Positions 27,301 to 42,300 of a stretch of 64,000 bases of DNA are shown here, piece after piece. Under the pieces are notes generated by a model. That model had not been told where the DNA came from. It made no database searches and was given only the letters and a program-made list of their open reading frames with translations. Each line of letters starts with the position of its first letter. The stretch's first letter is position 1. This DNA comes from Apus apus (taxonomy: Eukaryota; Chordata; Aves; Apodiformes; Apodidae): contig NC_067283.1 in assembly GCF_020740795.1 (NCBI RefSeq), positions 8,335,659 through 8,399,658 of the forward strand. Reading direction: 5' to 3'. The position numbers and the translations under genes were made by a program.

Positions 27301-30300
27301 TGGGCAGTTCTGCTCAGTCCTTAACCAGAAGTCTCAGCCCTTAAACAATTCAAGGCACTGAGAAGAGGAATCTAAGACTCAGTTTTACAAGGAAGCCTGC
27401 ATTTCCATTTCATATTCAGAAGCCATATAGAAAACAAAGAACCAACATTTTTCTATGTCTCCACTTTTGTGTTTAAGTACTAGCCGTAAGCTTCTGTATT
27501 ATTCAGGCACCTTTGAAAGTTTTACCTTCAGATGAACATCCAAATAAATGCACCAATACAATTACTTAAGTAAAAGATATGTCCAACATTTACCAGCACC
27601 TACTTTTCTCATGTTCCCTTCCCATGAACATCTGAGAATTTCACTGCTGCAAATTATTTCAGTGCATGCTCACTCACTTTTTGTTTTCTTCTAAAAATAA
27701 ATTCAGTACAAAAGCTGCAATTATCTCAAATATATGAGTGGCATAAAAACATGTAAGTTAGGACTTTTGCCTCATAATCCTGACTACACTATACAACAAT
27801 TTAATGATGCCAGCAGAACAACACAGTATAGAACTGAACCTATTGTAAGAACAATCAATTTCAGTTTTATGTGTTTAAAGCACCAATAAATTCTTGCACT
27901 GAATAAAAAACCCAAAGAGTAAGAAATCAGGTTTCCTGAACTAGCCAAATAATTCTCAACTGATTAATTTTTTTTTCCTCTTACCAAGAAATCAATACTG
28001 AAACTCTAAACCACACCATAGGTTAAAACACAGCTTTCCTCTTCCATTGTTTCTAACTATACTCTTCCTTCTGTGAACCTGCTAGGAATGAAGTTACTTT
28101 TTACAGGGGGGTTACTAATTTGGCCACGGCTTCTAAGTAAGATGGAGATCTTTTAATCCTCTGTACGTAAAAAAAAACAAAAAAAGGAAACTGAAGTTCT
28201 TGGATACAATAGTTCCTAAGAAAAAGTCCAATATCTTACAAATTAAAAATCCAACACTTACATGTGCTACATTTGATGGTCTATTAATCTGCTGAATATC
28301 AGCACTATTTGTAATATTCCTTAATGTTCGCACAGCTGGACTCCACGAAGCCATCATTTCTTGTCGATCAGAACTTTGGGCACCTTGTACTGAAGCCATC
28401 AGATTGCCTCTCATATCCGGAGGCAAAATATTACCTGGCACTGGTGGGACATTGGCACATAAATTAATTAACCCGGAGTCCTTCCCTTGAGGCAACCTAC
28501 GCTTTGCTGTAGATGCCTGTGGGACTTCAGCTGGTGTCCAATTCAAATTCCTTTCTTGCTTTTCTGGAGAGGAATCTGAAGAATCATCAAACATCAGTTC
28601 CCCTTTTGCCTTATCAGCAGTAGTAGATTTTGGTGAAAAAACTTGATCACCCAAAGGTGACCCTTCTCGAGAAGATGCCGGGCTTGATAATTTTTCATCA
28701 GTACTAGCTTCATTTTGAGAATCTTGTTCTTCATTTTCTGCTTCCTCCTCCTCTTCCTCCTCCTCCTCTTCTTCCTCTTCGTATATAATTAAACGAGGAT
28801 GATAAGGAGTCTCTTCTTTTTTAGTCTTATCAGCTACAGAATCCACCACCCAGTCTGGTGTCACAATTTTAATGCTGTCCCGTTTATAAGCACATTCATA
28901 TTTTTCCTGGGGAAACAAAAAAAACAGAAATACTTAACACAAATCCCAAATAAGTTTTTTGAGGGCAAGGCCAGAGCGTGGAAAGGCAGATCACAAGAGG
29001 CTGTCCAATAACAGAAAGTGATCTCTCCTAGAACCAACTGGACTAACTACACTGCTGTGTGTAGCCACAAGTTCCAAGAGATTAAAACAAACCCCTCTAC
29101 ATTTACAATATAAAGGACTCAGAAGACACAACTGCAGAAGACAGAAATCTTCACTTGCAAAAACACCACTACCTAAATTCCTTCCACACCTGATTACCAA
29201 AAGATTTGAAAATAATGAAATTTGGTTCTGAAAAAGCCTTCAGAACTCCAGCAGCTGGGAACATCACAGTCAATACTAAGATGCAGCTGATTTTTAGGTG
29301 GACGTTAATATGAGTCTAAACACAGGTTATATTTGCATATTCTTCACTAAAAAAAAGTTAAAAGCCAAACCAACCAAACATGAAAAAGCATTTAAGGAAA
29401 AATCAGCATGTCACAATAGAGACAATTAAGTACAAGATGATCACTGACCAAAAAAAAATTTCAGCAGGAATACAAATCAGAAACCCACTGGGTATTTCCC
29501 ACACACCTTCTCAGAAGCTGCAAACTCTGATGTTGCCCTCAACTTGCAAGTTACACTTCTGTCCAAATATTAGCTTAAGGCATTTCAATGAGAAGTCTGA
29601 ATGCTGACAAAGAAGAAAAATTTATCCCTCCCTCCTTCCTTATAATTTCATCCTTTGGAAATACAGAAAAATAGTAAAACTTGACTGTTTCCTAAGAAAC
29701 AGAAATAGACACAGGATCAGTGCTCTATTTTATTCAAACACTCTCTTTGAGGGGAACCCCCTCACAAACACCAAGACATAGGAAAATAAATTTAAAAAAA
29801 AATAACTTTCTTTAGAAAATTTGAAACCAATTTCAGGATCTAATATTTAAAAGTGATTGAACTGGGACTTTCTTTGGACGTCAAACAACATAAATTAACG
29901 AGCACATCCAGAGGAAATTAATTTAATTTAATGATTCTCTAGAGTTATTACATACATTGAAACTGTCATTCACACACAATAAAGAGATTGCAGATGAAAC
30001 CAACTTTATTTGTAGATATGAGTTTTCATTCTTTTTTTGTGGTGAGAATAATTAAGAATCTTGTTTTATCATCTTCTCTCTAGTCAAAGCAATCATTTAA
30101 GTTTTCACTAGTGTCAACACTGTTCTCATTACAAACTGCTGCAGATTCCCTTACAGTAGTTATGCCAGAGCAGCAAGACTAGAAGCATTTAAAGTAATCA
30201 TCCTATAAAATTGTTCCCATTCAATGATTACATTAATTAAACAAGATATTTTATCCTACAGATATGAAATGCTAATGTGCTTTCTCAGCCTCTTGAGTGG

Positions 30301-33300
30301 CAAGCTCAAGACAACATCTTTTGCTTTAAAAAGCTTATGTTTTAAGGCAACACTTCTTAAATGTTATCATTGCCTCTTAAAAACACTGTTTTGGGCAGCA
30401 AAGCTCTTTATCCAAGCATTATACTTTGTTGTGATGGAGGAGACAAATAGGGTGGTGTTTAGTACACTCTTCTGATCTTCCCATGGAAAAAAAGATCATG
30501 TACTTAAAAACAAAAAAACAACCCATGCAAAAAACCCCAACATTAAAAAAAAAACAACACCCAAAACACTACAAAGGTTCTTAACAGTTTTAAATTAAAG
30601 AGAGAAGAAAAAGCAAGCATTTCCCATGCCCACACTTTTCTCCCAGTGTAAGTCCATTTTTTATTCTAAAGCACACAGAAGTTTATTGTCATCCTACTAG
30701 CCACATGTTTTTTCCCTATCTTTGTATTAGATACTTTACATTAAGTGCAAAATACTAAAAAGGTCATTGGTGGGACAGCAATTTACTCAGTTTGTATAAA
30801 ACAACACTAGTAATTTGACAAAATTGTAGAGATTTATATTAGGAGGTAGTGTATAGAACCTGATCTTAAGAGTTACTCATACTCAAATAACAAACATGTG
30901 TGACCCCTCCCACTGACTGAAAATTAAAAAAAGTGATGTGAATGTGCTTATGCTATTACAGAACAAAAAAATAAAGCACACAAAAACAAAACCAAAATCT
31001 TGCTCCATTCACCACATTAACTAAAAGCATCTAAGCAACCATTTTTAAGTAAGCTTCAATTCGTTTTAACTATTTTCAGTCTCTAAAGAAACACAATAAA
31101 TCAATTACAAATGTATTTATTCTTCAGGAAGAGGAGTACCTGCACCTTGATGAAGCTTCAGTGAACAGTTATCAACAAAGCATTACTAGCCTTACAGGAG
31201 CATCTGGATGACACTCTTAGTCATATGGTTTATTTTTAGGTAGTCCTGCAAGCAGCAGGGAGTTTCACTTGATGATCCTTATGGGTTACTTTCAATGCAA
31301 GATGTTTTATGATGGAAGTGATCTGCAGCATGGCTGCTTTATCAGCAGTTGGACACAAAAGCTGTTTACTGTTTCTCCTAACATCTCTCTTTAAAAGGAA
31401 TGACTTGAGGGACTTTGAGAGCTCCATTTTCTTTAGGAAAAAAAAAAGAACAAAAAAAATCCAAACCTGTTCCTCCTTCTGCTCTCTTTATTCCTCTCTC
31501 CCTAACACTGAAGGGCATTTCATGCAATTTTTCAATTTTGTCCTTAATTTTAATTTGCTAATTCTGTATCTACAGACTTGTAAATCACAATCAGTAATGA
31601 TTATGACATGCCAAAATTAAGTTGATATAAACAGAATAAAATGCTTTATTCAACCAGAAATAGAAATACTGATAGGAAACTGGCTATCTTTTGAATTTAT
31701 CAGGCTTAAAGCCATGCAGAAAATAAATACAAACCAAATAGCTGCAATGCATAATTGTGTTGAATCAGGTTGCTCAAGACTAAAAAACAGTCTATAAAGA
31801 ATCCTAACTTCAGAAAGACAGAAAATTGTTCATTATTCAAAAGCAAATGAGAGCTACAAGAAGAATTGTACACGTAATAAACTCTTACCCCCTTTGGCTC
31901 AGGCACAATCAAATGAGTACACTTATTATTGAGGCTCAGCTGGCAATTCCCTCCATAAAAAGTAATCAAAGCCCACAGCGTACTTCGGTCTTCTGATGAA
32001 ACCTAAAAGGAAGGTAAATAAGCCTTTTAGCTCTACGCAACCAGCTGCCTTCTGCTTGAAGAATTTTAGTACCATCCATGACATACCATTTAGAAGTCTG
32101 GCTAATGCATCACCTATCACTTTTAGATACCAAATTAGCATAAAAGTTGTGGAGAAAAAAGGGTGACAAAGAGACACAACAAGACATTAAACTATCACTT
32201 TTAACCTGCACCAAGAAAAAGAAAATATTCTTCACTCCTGTAAAACTCAACACTGATATATCACTTTCCACCAGAGAAAAAAGTCAGTGATCAAACAAAG
32301 ATTTATCTTAGATAACCTGTTCAAATTCTTTACACAGAATTTTAACAAGACAACCAAATTCATAGCCTGTGTAAACACCTGGAGCATTTATTTCTAACTG
32401 TTTCTCATAGCAACATCCCCCTTCCCTGCCAGGAAAGCCACATGTATTTAAGCCATTACCCTTCAAAGCTAGTGACACTACTACAGGAATAATTTGTTTA
32501 GAAATCTAAAGCACACAGATATATATTCCATTAGCACCTAGGGCCTGATCTGTGCCCACAATGGTCACGAACAGGGTACTCACAGATCTATAGAGATGAT
32601 AATGAACATAAGCCACTGATGCACCACTACCTTTCTACTTACGCTCACAGTTTGAAATGTTTGCATGCTCATTTTCAGTGAAAAAATGTTTTAGGAGTTA
32701 ATTCACCTAACACACAGAAAAAAAAGTCACAGTACAGCAGAAAAACGGGTATCTCTCCCCAGAAATAAAAAAAGGATTGCACACATATTGTACGTTGGTG
32801 TAGACTGAAATATGGTTAATTTCTTACCTGAGAGAGACAGGCAGTGACTCCAAAGAAGATCTGACAAGACTCTGGAGAAAAGCCATTTACACTGGAAAGC
32901 AGGTGTCAAGGATGCAAAATAAAGGAAATGAGTTTCCTGAGAGACATTAAAGGAAATTAAATAGTGTCTATAGTACTTCTCAAGTATTTCACCATTCAAA
33001 AATATTATCTTTAAAAGCATGTTGTGTTGTTTCCAGTTCAAGTTGAATGTGAGAGAAAAAAACTGAGGTGCAAACTGGATTAGGACACCTCTAATACCAT
33101 GATCAATTTTGGCAGCATTATAAACTTACCTCTTCCCAGAACATCTCCCTCAGGATGCTAAACACAGGAAGTTTAGCTTATGGGAGTCAAGTAATTATCA
33201 AGAGCTTCCTTCCATTAACAAGTGCTTGTCTTCAATGCTTAAAAACCAGGAGAATTTGAAGAAGTTTTTGCTACAGTAAGCAACACACAACAAAGAAGTA

Positions 33301-36300
33301 TTATGATGCACAAGAAATTCTCTAAAGCAAGACAGACCAAGAAAAGTGTGTTTTTCTAAAATAAAAGCTTATAGCAGACTAGCACAGAATCATAGAATTG
33401 TCAAGGCTGGAAAAGGTCTTCAAGATCATCAATTCCAACCATCCACCCTACAACCCCTAACCACTAAACCATCTCCTGAAACACCATGTCTACTCTTTTT
33501 TTTAACATCTCCAGGAAGGTGGCCTCCACCACCTCCCTGGGCAGCCTGTTCCCATGTCTCACCACTCGTTCTGTGAAGAAATTTTTTCTAATATCCAGCC
33601 TGAACCTCCCTGGCACAACTTGACCCCGTTTCCTCTTGTCCTATTGCTGGTCACTAGGGAGAAGAGGCCAACACCCACCCCACCACAACCTCCTTCCAGG
33701 TAGTTGTAGAGGGCAATCAGGTCTGCCCTCAGCCTCCCCTTCTCCAGGCCAAACAACCCCAGCTCCCTCAGCAGACACCTGTGAGAAAGTTTTAACTGCC
33801 TGTTTTTTTTCATGCTTACTAAAAAAGATGGTAATCTGGTAATTACTTCCTTTTAAACTATTAAGAAATAAAAACACAGACAAAAAAATAAAAGAAAATG
33901 TTTTAGAAAGCAATACAGGTAACCAAATGGTAGAGCTTTTGGTTGAAGATATCTTTTGGAACCTAAGCTGCCCTTTGCAATTTCTCAAAGACTGGAAAAG
34001 TAGAAACGACAGAGCATGGTTATTAAATCCACAAAAGGCACTGAACAAGAAATGTATTGAGGGACAAGAAAATATATCAAGAAAAAAATCAACCATACAA
34101 ACTAGTAGACAGATTATCAGCAAACAGCAGTAGGCTAGTCAATATAAGGAAGTATCAAATCTTCTGCAGCTGATTTTCTCCTACTGAGGTTTAGCTCTGC
34201 TTTGGAAGTTGGCTAGGCAACAGACATGGGGAGGATCTCAGGTGGCAGCAATGTAGGAGCAACTGTGAAACACAAACTGAGAAAACATCAAACTGAGATG
34301 TAAAAACAGAAACACAAGTTTTCCACCATGCTTTCAAAATTCAACACGATCTCTGGTGGCAATACATGCTTGTTGTCAGATGCATGAAAGACTAGAGATC
34401 AATGAAACAGTATAAGAAACAAAGCAGTGAAAATATTACAGATCTAGTAAATATTATTTAAGAGGAAACTGAAAGACCAGAATTGATGTGTTTAAGAAGC
34501 TAAAATGACACATCTTCAAATCCTTTAAAGGCTGCCAGATGAAAAGAGAACTTATTTGTTCCCCCTGTTAAGAGTGGCTCAGATAAATGAGAACAGTTTT
34601 AGACTGCAGCATGGCAATGGGGTTAAACTTCAGCAACACAATAGTGAGGCACTGGCAAGGTTACTGGGGAGAGTATGAAACCTCCACTGCAGGATGGACT
34701 TTGTGAAGAGAGAACAGTTTGACAAAAGCGACCTGGAAAAGACAGACCATCTGACTTATGCAGCTTCCCTCCCTTCTCCACACTTTCATGTGATTTTATG
34801 TTTAAGATAGATGCACACCTTGTTGGAAAAAGGGACTACATATATAAACGTGCATTGTGTTACAAGTACATACTGAAGGAGTTCTGTAATGAAACAAAAC
34901 TATTTTCTCCATGCTGTTGACAGATTCACCAGCAATACTTAAATTTCGAGACCCAGAAGAGACAATACACAGCAAGATGCCAACAAAGCCCAGAGGACTT
35001 TAAAACTTCAAAATAGAGTACTGTCATTATCCAGAATACTCCAGGATAGTCAAGTCATCCTAAATTTCACTGTGTTGCTCAGTATCTCACCTAAGGCAGA
35101 GATTCGATACTGGGTCTTTCAGAAGTGCACAGTTGTCTGTTCCCTGCCTTAACATCTGCTCCTAGCACATAAAGCAGCAACAGTTCAGTAATTAACTTTT
35201 AAGAGGTCCATCAGTTTGAATGCAGCTTGCACTCTCTAATAGGAGAACTGAAGTGATATAGACCCTCTTAAAACAGCTACAAGCAACATAACAGTAAGTT
35301 TCCAAGTAGGTCTGGAAAATAAAAATGAGGGAATGCAACAAAACTTTTTTTTTCCTCCCAGCAAGTAAATTTCAGAAGTACTCTGACCCTCTTTCATCTG
35401 TAAAGACCATAGAAAAATAATCCTTCCTCATTCTCACTTTTGCGGCTATCAAGAAAATTAATAAGAAATCAACAGCCTTCTTTATGGCATTATAACTGAA
35501 GTTTCCAGACACAAAACTGTCTCTCCTTCTTCAGGAAGGCTGCTTCCAGATTAATTTTTATGTTGCTGCCATTCAACTGCACTTTTACTCAGATTTTAGT
35601 CAGTTAGCAGTAAACAGCAGAACACTCTTCCTCTGATGAAAACAACTTTCACAGTGAAATGTTCAAATGTATTTATAAGAAACAAGCAAAATTATTACAC
35701 TTCTATACTGCATTAAATCTTTCTACATAAAACTTCATCTTTAACAACTGACAGGCAAATGCCCATCAGATAAATAGCAGAACTGGTAAGCAAACATAAA
35801 ATCTTTAAGGCTTTTATTAGATCCATGTATCTAACTTGACATAAGACATTTCTAGGACTTGCTTCTTCAGTAAATTCAATGACAACTTTTGAGTATTGCA
35901 TCTGCAAATTAAAACATAAATAAGAAGCGAAAATGCAGAATCTCCAACCTCTGCCTCCAGGGTTCAAAAACAATAAATTGGAAAAGTAAGCATTTCATTA
36001 ACTACTTTTTTTCATTATGGCAGTACCTAAAACCCTAATGAAGGGCCGGATGCCACTGTGCTAGAAGTCATAAAGAGACTGAAACAGAACAAAGACTTAA
36101 CAACCCATTTTAGTGAGCACTATACAGCTCAGAATAAAATCTATAAACACCAGGTTCTAAGGACATGAAGTACTAGCAAGAATAAAGCCAAAGGTCCAAG
36201 CACACATTTATTGCTGACAGGTGTGCAAAACTTCCTTCTTCCGTGCAACTCAAGAATACGAGAGTACTGAGACCTGGTCTTTTCATTCAGCCATTTCTAT

Positions 36301-39300
36301 ATGCCCACAGTAAAGACTTCCTGAGCAACAGCTATTCAGGGCTACATTCACACATTTATTGCTACAATTCAGTCATGGACTGCATCACTCAATGGTTTTA
36401 TCTGTTGATTTCTCTTTTGGGTATGTAACAACGTCAGCCCTTAGAACATCATTTTTAAAAACCCTGGTTTCAGGTGGAAGGCAAAGTTTCCAACAGTGCA
36501 GCTTCTCCATGGGAAAGAACAACCCTAATAATGCAATGCTACATTACTTAAGCCTGAAAATGTAAATAATTTCAAGCTATTATTTTTTCAACCAGTCCTC
36601 AGGAACAGGGAGAAGGCTTACAGACATGTGACATAAGCAACTGTACACTCCCATCCTGACTATGAAAGGATGATGAACTTACTTAATAACTCAAGATGCA
36701 AAACACAAAAATCACCATCATAGATCTCATCACAGAAATCAATCAATCAATACAGAAGTAGCACTGCTGATTTGAATTTTGCCAAGTAATGTTTGGTGCA
36801 TTTTTTCCATTTGGAAGCCAAGTCATTCACAGAGAACCTTCTTCTGCTTCAGTCAGGAAGACTATCCAGGACTATGGCAAGTGCTTAACACTAACTGCTA
36901 AATCCTAACCAACATGTTGATTACCATGACCAAAACAATTGCAAAGACCTCACTGCATCATTTTATCTGATGAATTCTATGTTTTACCCTCCCATACTTC
37001 ACTCCCTGAGCTGAATTCTCTTGGGGAAGCAGAGAATATACAGGCTATTTCCAAATTAGTTAAGACACTGTAGGATGCAAAGGCACAGACCTTGAAAAAC
37101 TGGGTATAAAACATGAATCAACAAAGCACACTAAGACATGAATTCCTAATATGAACACCTGGATTATTACACCTACCACCTCTTATTTTCCATTACAGAC
37201 AGGACCACCTACTAACCTTATTCCAAAATGAGATCTCATGCCTGACAACAAACATCCCTAGTCTTGGCATTGTCTGTTGCCATCATCTGCTTGTATCTGT
37301 ACTGAAATGTACTGCTCTGCTTCAGCTTTTCCATATATAAAATCTTAATTGTGAATGGTCTGAGAGAAAAAGAATCAAAAAAGATCAAAAAAAGAGAAAG
37401 TGATATGAGAAGAAGTATCATTTTAAATACAATTTTTATATATTTATATAAATATATATGTATTATATATGTGTGTATATATATCTTTTATAACAGCCAT
37501 TGTCACTATTCCTATGATACAAAGGAAAAACTGAGAGGAACGTAAATAAAGATGCAACAGTAATAACTGACAAGGAAGGAATGCACCACACATATGCAAT
37601 AATATATGCTCCAAAAAAGTTAAGAAACACAAATTCAGCCAAACATGAACAAGTGTCTGCCAAAGGCAAGGACAGGTTATCCCAAAAATGGGAATACTTA
37701 CATCATCTATCAATGAAGTGCTACATATAAATAGCGTTGAGATGAGTTACTGATCATTTACCCTTACTTAATTCTGCTTCTAGAAAAGGCAGAATAGCCC
37801 ATTACACTCAAACCCAGCATTTGCCCACTTACTGCACCCCGGCATTTTTTCTGGAACCTCACAGTTAATTACCAGCTTCCACCTAAAAAGCTTTTGAGTC
37901 CCTTTGATGACAGCTTTCTTGCAAGTGCCTATTAAGCATCCAAAATAGCCAGAGGAATAGAAAAACTGAACTAAGACAAAAAAGCTCCAAGCACACTGTA
38001 ATCCTGGCAAGCAAAACATATTCTACCATTTTAAAAATTTAAGCTGTACATAGTTGAAGCAGTCTTAAATCCCCCGACAGTATCCTTTTTAAAATGTTTC
38101 CTACAGAACTGATTCAAACTTGAACTGAAAGGATACGGCAGAAGAGCTCCACAGCGAACAGACAAGATCACCCAGGAAGGCTGAAAAATAAAAACCACAA
38201 GACATTAAAAATCTTAGTCTGCATGTGTGAAAGGCAAATTCCCTTCCAAGTTCATACAAAAGCTAGTCACAATATACATTTCCAAGCTTTGAAAGTCTGA
38301 GTGTTTCACAGACGCTGTACTCGAGCCTTTACAAAAAAGATTGTTCTGATTTATTTTTAAGAGTTAATATAAAGACTGCTCAAAGGTTGGGCAGCAACAT
38401 GGGAGCAAGATGTCTTTCTCTGGTTTTCTATTGCCAAGAAAACCATTGACAGTATTCATTCATCCTCTGCCTTTTTTCAGTTCTCTGTGCTTGAGAAAGA
38501 AATCCCTTATCTTAAGACTCATCAACAAAGAGTCAGGAACCATAACTTTACACAGAAAGAAATTTCTGAACACACAGCAATGAGGGCTGCTAAGCACACG
38601 GGTGATGACCCCTAGCTGACAGCATTCCCTGCTCTGGGAGAGAGGGAGGTGGTGGAGAAAGGAAGAGGCATAGGACAGTGGTCCCAATTCAGCATATAGG
38701 GAAGCAGGCAGAAAAGAGAGGCATCACATTCCGGATGAAATTACTTCTCCTCAACAAAGAAATATATTGAGGTAACTATGTATATATATGGTGTTCCAAC
38801 TCTTGCCATTCTTTCTCCCTTAGAAAAAGGCATAAAAAAATGAACTAAAAACATCTAATTCCTAACTTCACCCAATTCATTTTACAGAGGATTGAGATCT
38901 TCCTAAAGTTTTTCTTTGTGTTATTCTCTGTGTCTCTTCCCTCAGTAACAAGCTACCTTTGCCTCTCACTTCCATTTCCTTAATTCTTAGCATAATTTGC
39001 TTGATTACAGCTCATGCTGTGATATTTTCAGGTCAAATTACAAGACACTACCAAAAGACTTGTTCTCATTTGACCAATGAAAAAGTTTAGCTAGTAGCAG
39101 TTATAAAGAAAATCAAATTATTTAAGAAAATGGCATTAAAAAGCAGAAAGCACTGTTAATGACATCAGTGTCCTTCCTTGCCATGAGAATGGCAGAGTCT
39201 TCTTGTTTATAAGATAAATATTATGCCACAGAACACAAAAAAAATATAATTAAAAATTAATCAGAACACTCACTATATCTATCTCGAGCTAAGCACCTTT

Positions 39301-42300
39301 TAATTTTTGAAATTAATTCATACTTCTACACTGTCAGGTGAACTCTGATGATATAAGCTATTAAAATTCTTTACTGTCACCTGCAACCATATTGAAAAAA
39401 TAACCCAAAACATGTAGACAAAGGTACTGGAAGTGAAATACGAATGTTTTTTCTTCTAATAACTCTCATGACTTGAAGAGTGACAAGTTCACATCTTCAA
39501 ACATGAGGCCCAGAATCTTTCAATGGAGAAACAACCCAGTATTGCAAGATAGTAATGAAATACTGGTAATTCCAGTATGAATGACTAAGAAAAAAAATAC
39601 ATAAGAGAAAATTATGTTTTTCTGTAAATACCTATTGTTCAAATTCAATGTCACACATATGTAGAATCAGCAAAACCATTTTACACCTTGGCAATCATAT
39701 GTGTTAAAAAAAAAGGCAAGTCTACTACTTATTCCATACTGAGATTTTCCATTACAAAAGGCTTGTAAGAACCTTCCCATCAGAAACATTTCTGAAGTAC
39801 AGCTAATAGGACACCATCTCACAGATGACTGAATGAACAGTCTGGATAACAACAGAACATAAAACAAGGAAAAAAAAAACCCAAACTACTGATAGATACA
39901 GAGCAACAAGAAAAATTACAGAAAATAATTGTAAAAGATATCTGCCAGTCAGGATAAAAGTTTGTTTGCAAAGAATAAAAAAAAAAATCCAGAATATGTT
40001 TAATTTGGTCATCATCCAAACATGAATACTTTCTGTTATGATAATGAAGTGTCCACACCAGTACTTTGCAGTATCACTGATGAGTCAGTCACCTTTACCA
40101 CAGGGAGATCAAAAACTTCACGAGATTCTCCAACTTCTGGATTGTCCCCATCTTCTGCAATAATATGTGAAGCCAGTGCATTGTAAGAAACTTCCTTTGC
40201 TTTTCCAGCTTTCAGAAGTTGAATAACCTAAACCCAAGAAAGAACAAGAAGATAACAATTTTTAGCACCTTTGATTTGAGGAATACATTAATGAAGAACA
40301 TGCTAACACAAGAGGAATGACTATCACCTTCTCTCTTGGCTGTCCTCCTGCAAGTGTCTAGCACTCTTTTTGAAGCTGCCAAATGCATCACATCTAAAAC
40401 CTGATTGCAAATGATTTACACCTCTGACATATTTTAATCACACAAGTTGAGGAATTACTTTCCAAAATAATTCAGGCTGGAACAGAAATCTGGAAAGTAT
40501 CAATTTTTTTTCCAAAACATATATCCATCAAAAAACTCAATTTTATCTCAGGCAGGGTAAGAAAACCCTTCTTCTCAGCATTTCCTTTTGTATATAGTAG
40601 CTCTGGAAGCATCTGAAAATACTTTAAAATAAGAGCTTCAAGTTAAAAAAAAGATAACCCAACAGTAGAGGAGGTAACATAATGACTGTGCAGTGCAGTC
40701 TTCGTAGGAATTTGTCCAGATTTGGCCAGTTATTTTACTTGATTAAAAAACAAACAAACAAAAAAACAGTGTTCATGCACTTTCTGTAAATGCTAATTTA
40801 ACAGCTAAGAAAGGAATTCCATCTTCTCCAAATGGATTTCACAGAATTACAGAACATTAGGTGCTGGAAGGGACCTCTGAAGATCACAGAGTCCAAGCCC
40901 CCTGCCAGAGCAGGACCAAAGAAAACTAGGGCAGATCACTCAGAAAGGCATCCAGGAAGACATTTGGTTCCAGTATTTCTAGATCAAATCAATACACCTC
41001 ATCCAAGAGCATATGACTAAGTCCGAAGAAGCTGTCCAGCTGCTCCCAAACATTGCAGCCAGACAGAACAACCAAGGAGAACAACTGCTAATAAATACCC
41101 GCTTAGTACGAGAAGGATCTGCAAGTAAAAAAGAAGTTGTAATTGCTGCCTCGAGAAGGGAAAACATTCAAAGCAAGAGTTGATGGACTGGGAAAAGAAG
41201 TGATGAAGAGTGATTTAGAAAAATGCAAAAGAAAAAAAGTAGGACACATGCCCTCTAAGTTACTACCCTAAATAGCTAGAATTGAAATGTCTCACTCAAT
41301 TGAAGTGTCCCCAGAAAATGTAAAACTCACAAAGCAGAACTTATAGCTATTTCTGCAAGGCCCATATAGATGTTGGTTTAAGAGTTCAGCATTCTCTCAG
41401 TTCAATTTTAGACATCTGTGTGATGACTCTAGCCCTGTTTCCGAAAAACGGAATTAGCTTTTATTTGAATAAAAGTAAGAGAGAAAGTAATGGGGTATAG
41501 AGGAGAGGAAGAGAAAAATGGTTTGAAACAGTAAGGTTCAGAGTTCAAAGTTAAAAACACCAATTAGGAGTATGCCTTCATTTTTCCTTGTATTATTCAG
41601 AAAAGAACAGTTTCATTTCATTATTAAGTTGCAGAACCAAACTGGTATGATGTTCCAAAACCTGCTAGGGACAGATATTTATCCCTTAAAACCTGCTGTG
41701 GACACTCTCTTTATAACAGGACATTCTCTCCACACCAGTGAACAACAGAGCAAGGCACTACGTTCATCAAACAAAATGTTAAGTAATTGATCCCTAAGCC
41801 ATTACTCTGTACACTAAATAGGACAGAGAAGGCACTGAAGAAGAGACTCTTTCAAAACGTGACACTGGACTATTATAAAGCATCTATGCTAAGCAAAAAT
41901 TAAGGACAGAAAAGTCACCAGTCAGTGAGGAGGCAATTTTGGCATTTCCTCACTGAAGTACTTGACTTCGAAACTTCACTTACTAAAAAACAAGCAACCT
42001 TTTTCTGCCATGGGTGAATATGTGATATTAACAAATTACTCTAAAATAACCAAGAAAACTGATCACAAACTTGCTGCTCTTGTCACCACACAGTCAGGAA
42101 CAGGAGAGAACGTTTCCATTTTACACACCAATCTCCTAAATAACGGGATGCCTTCCCGCATGAAATCGATTTGACTGCAAGGTAACACATGATGCTCTAA
42201 TTGCAATAAGAAAAACTAAATCAAAATAAAGCACTTTTGAAAACAGCAGATATTTAAGAACAGCTTCACCACACAAGCTCCATGTCTCACACAGCTCTCC

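Larger units (their letters stand above)
32892..38136 (-). other. PAXIP1: PAXIP1 intron 3
   Basis: A 5.2-kb intron between two very short exons. It contains a CR1 copy in the same orientation as the gene (33383-33782) and an AT-rich (TA)n patch at 37434-37485. No other gene-like signal is seen. Confidence 0.85.

Noticed and set aside
40985..41181. A frame open for about 60 codons next to the intron 1 CR1 fragment, with a protein-like composition
   Set aside because: This length is expected by chance in six frames; no family recognised and no splice-site pair that would make it an exon.
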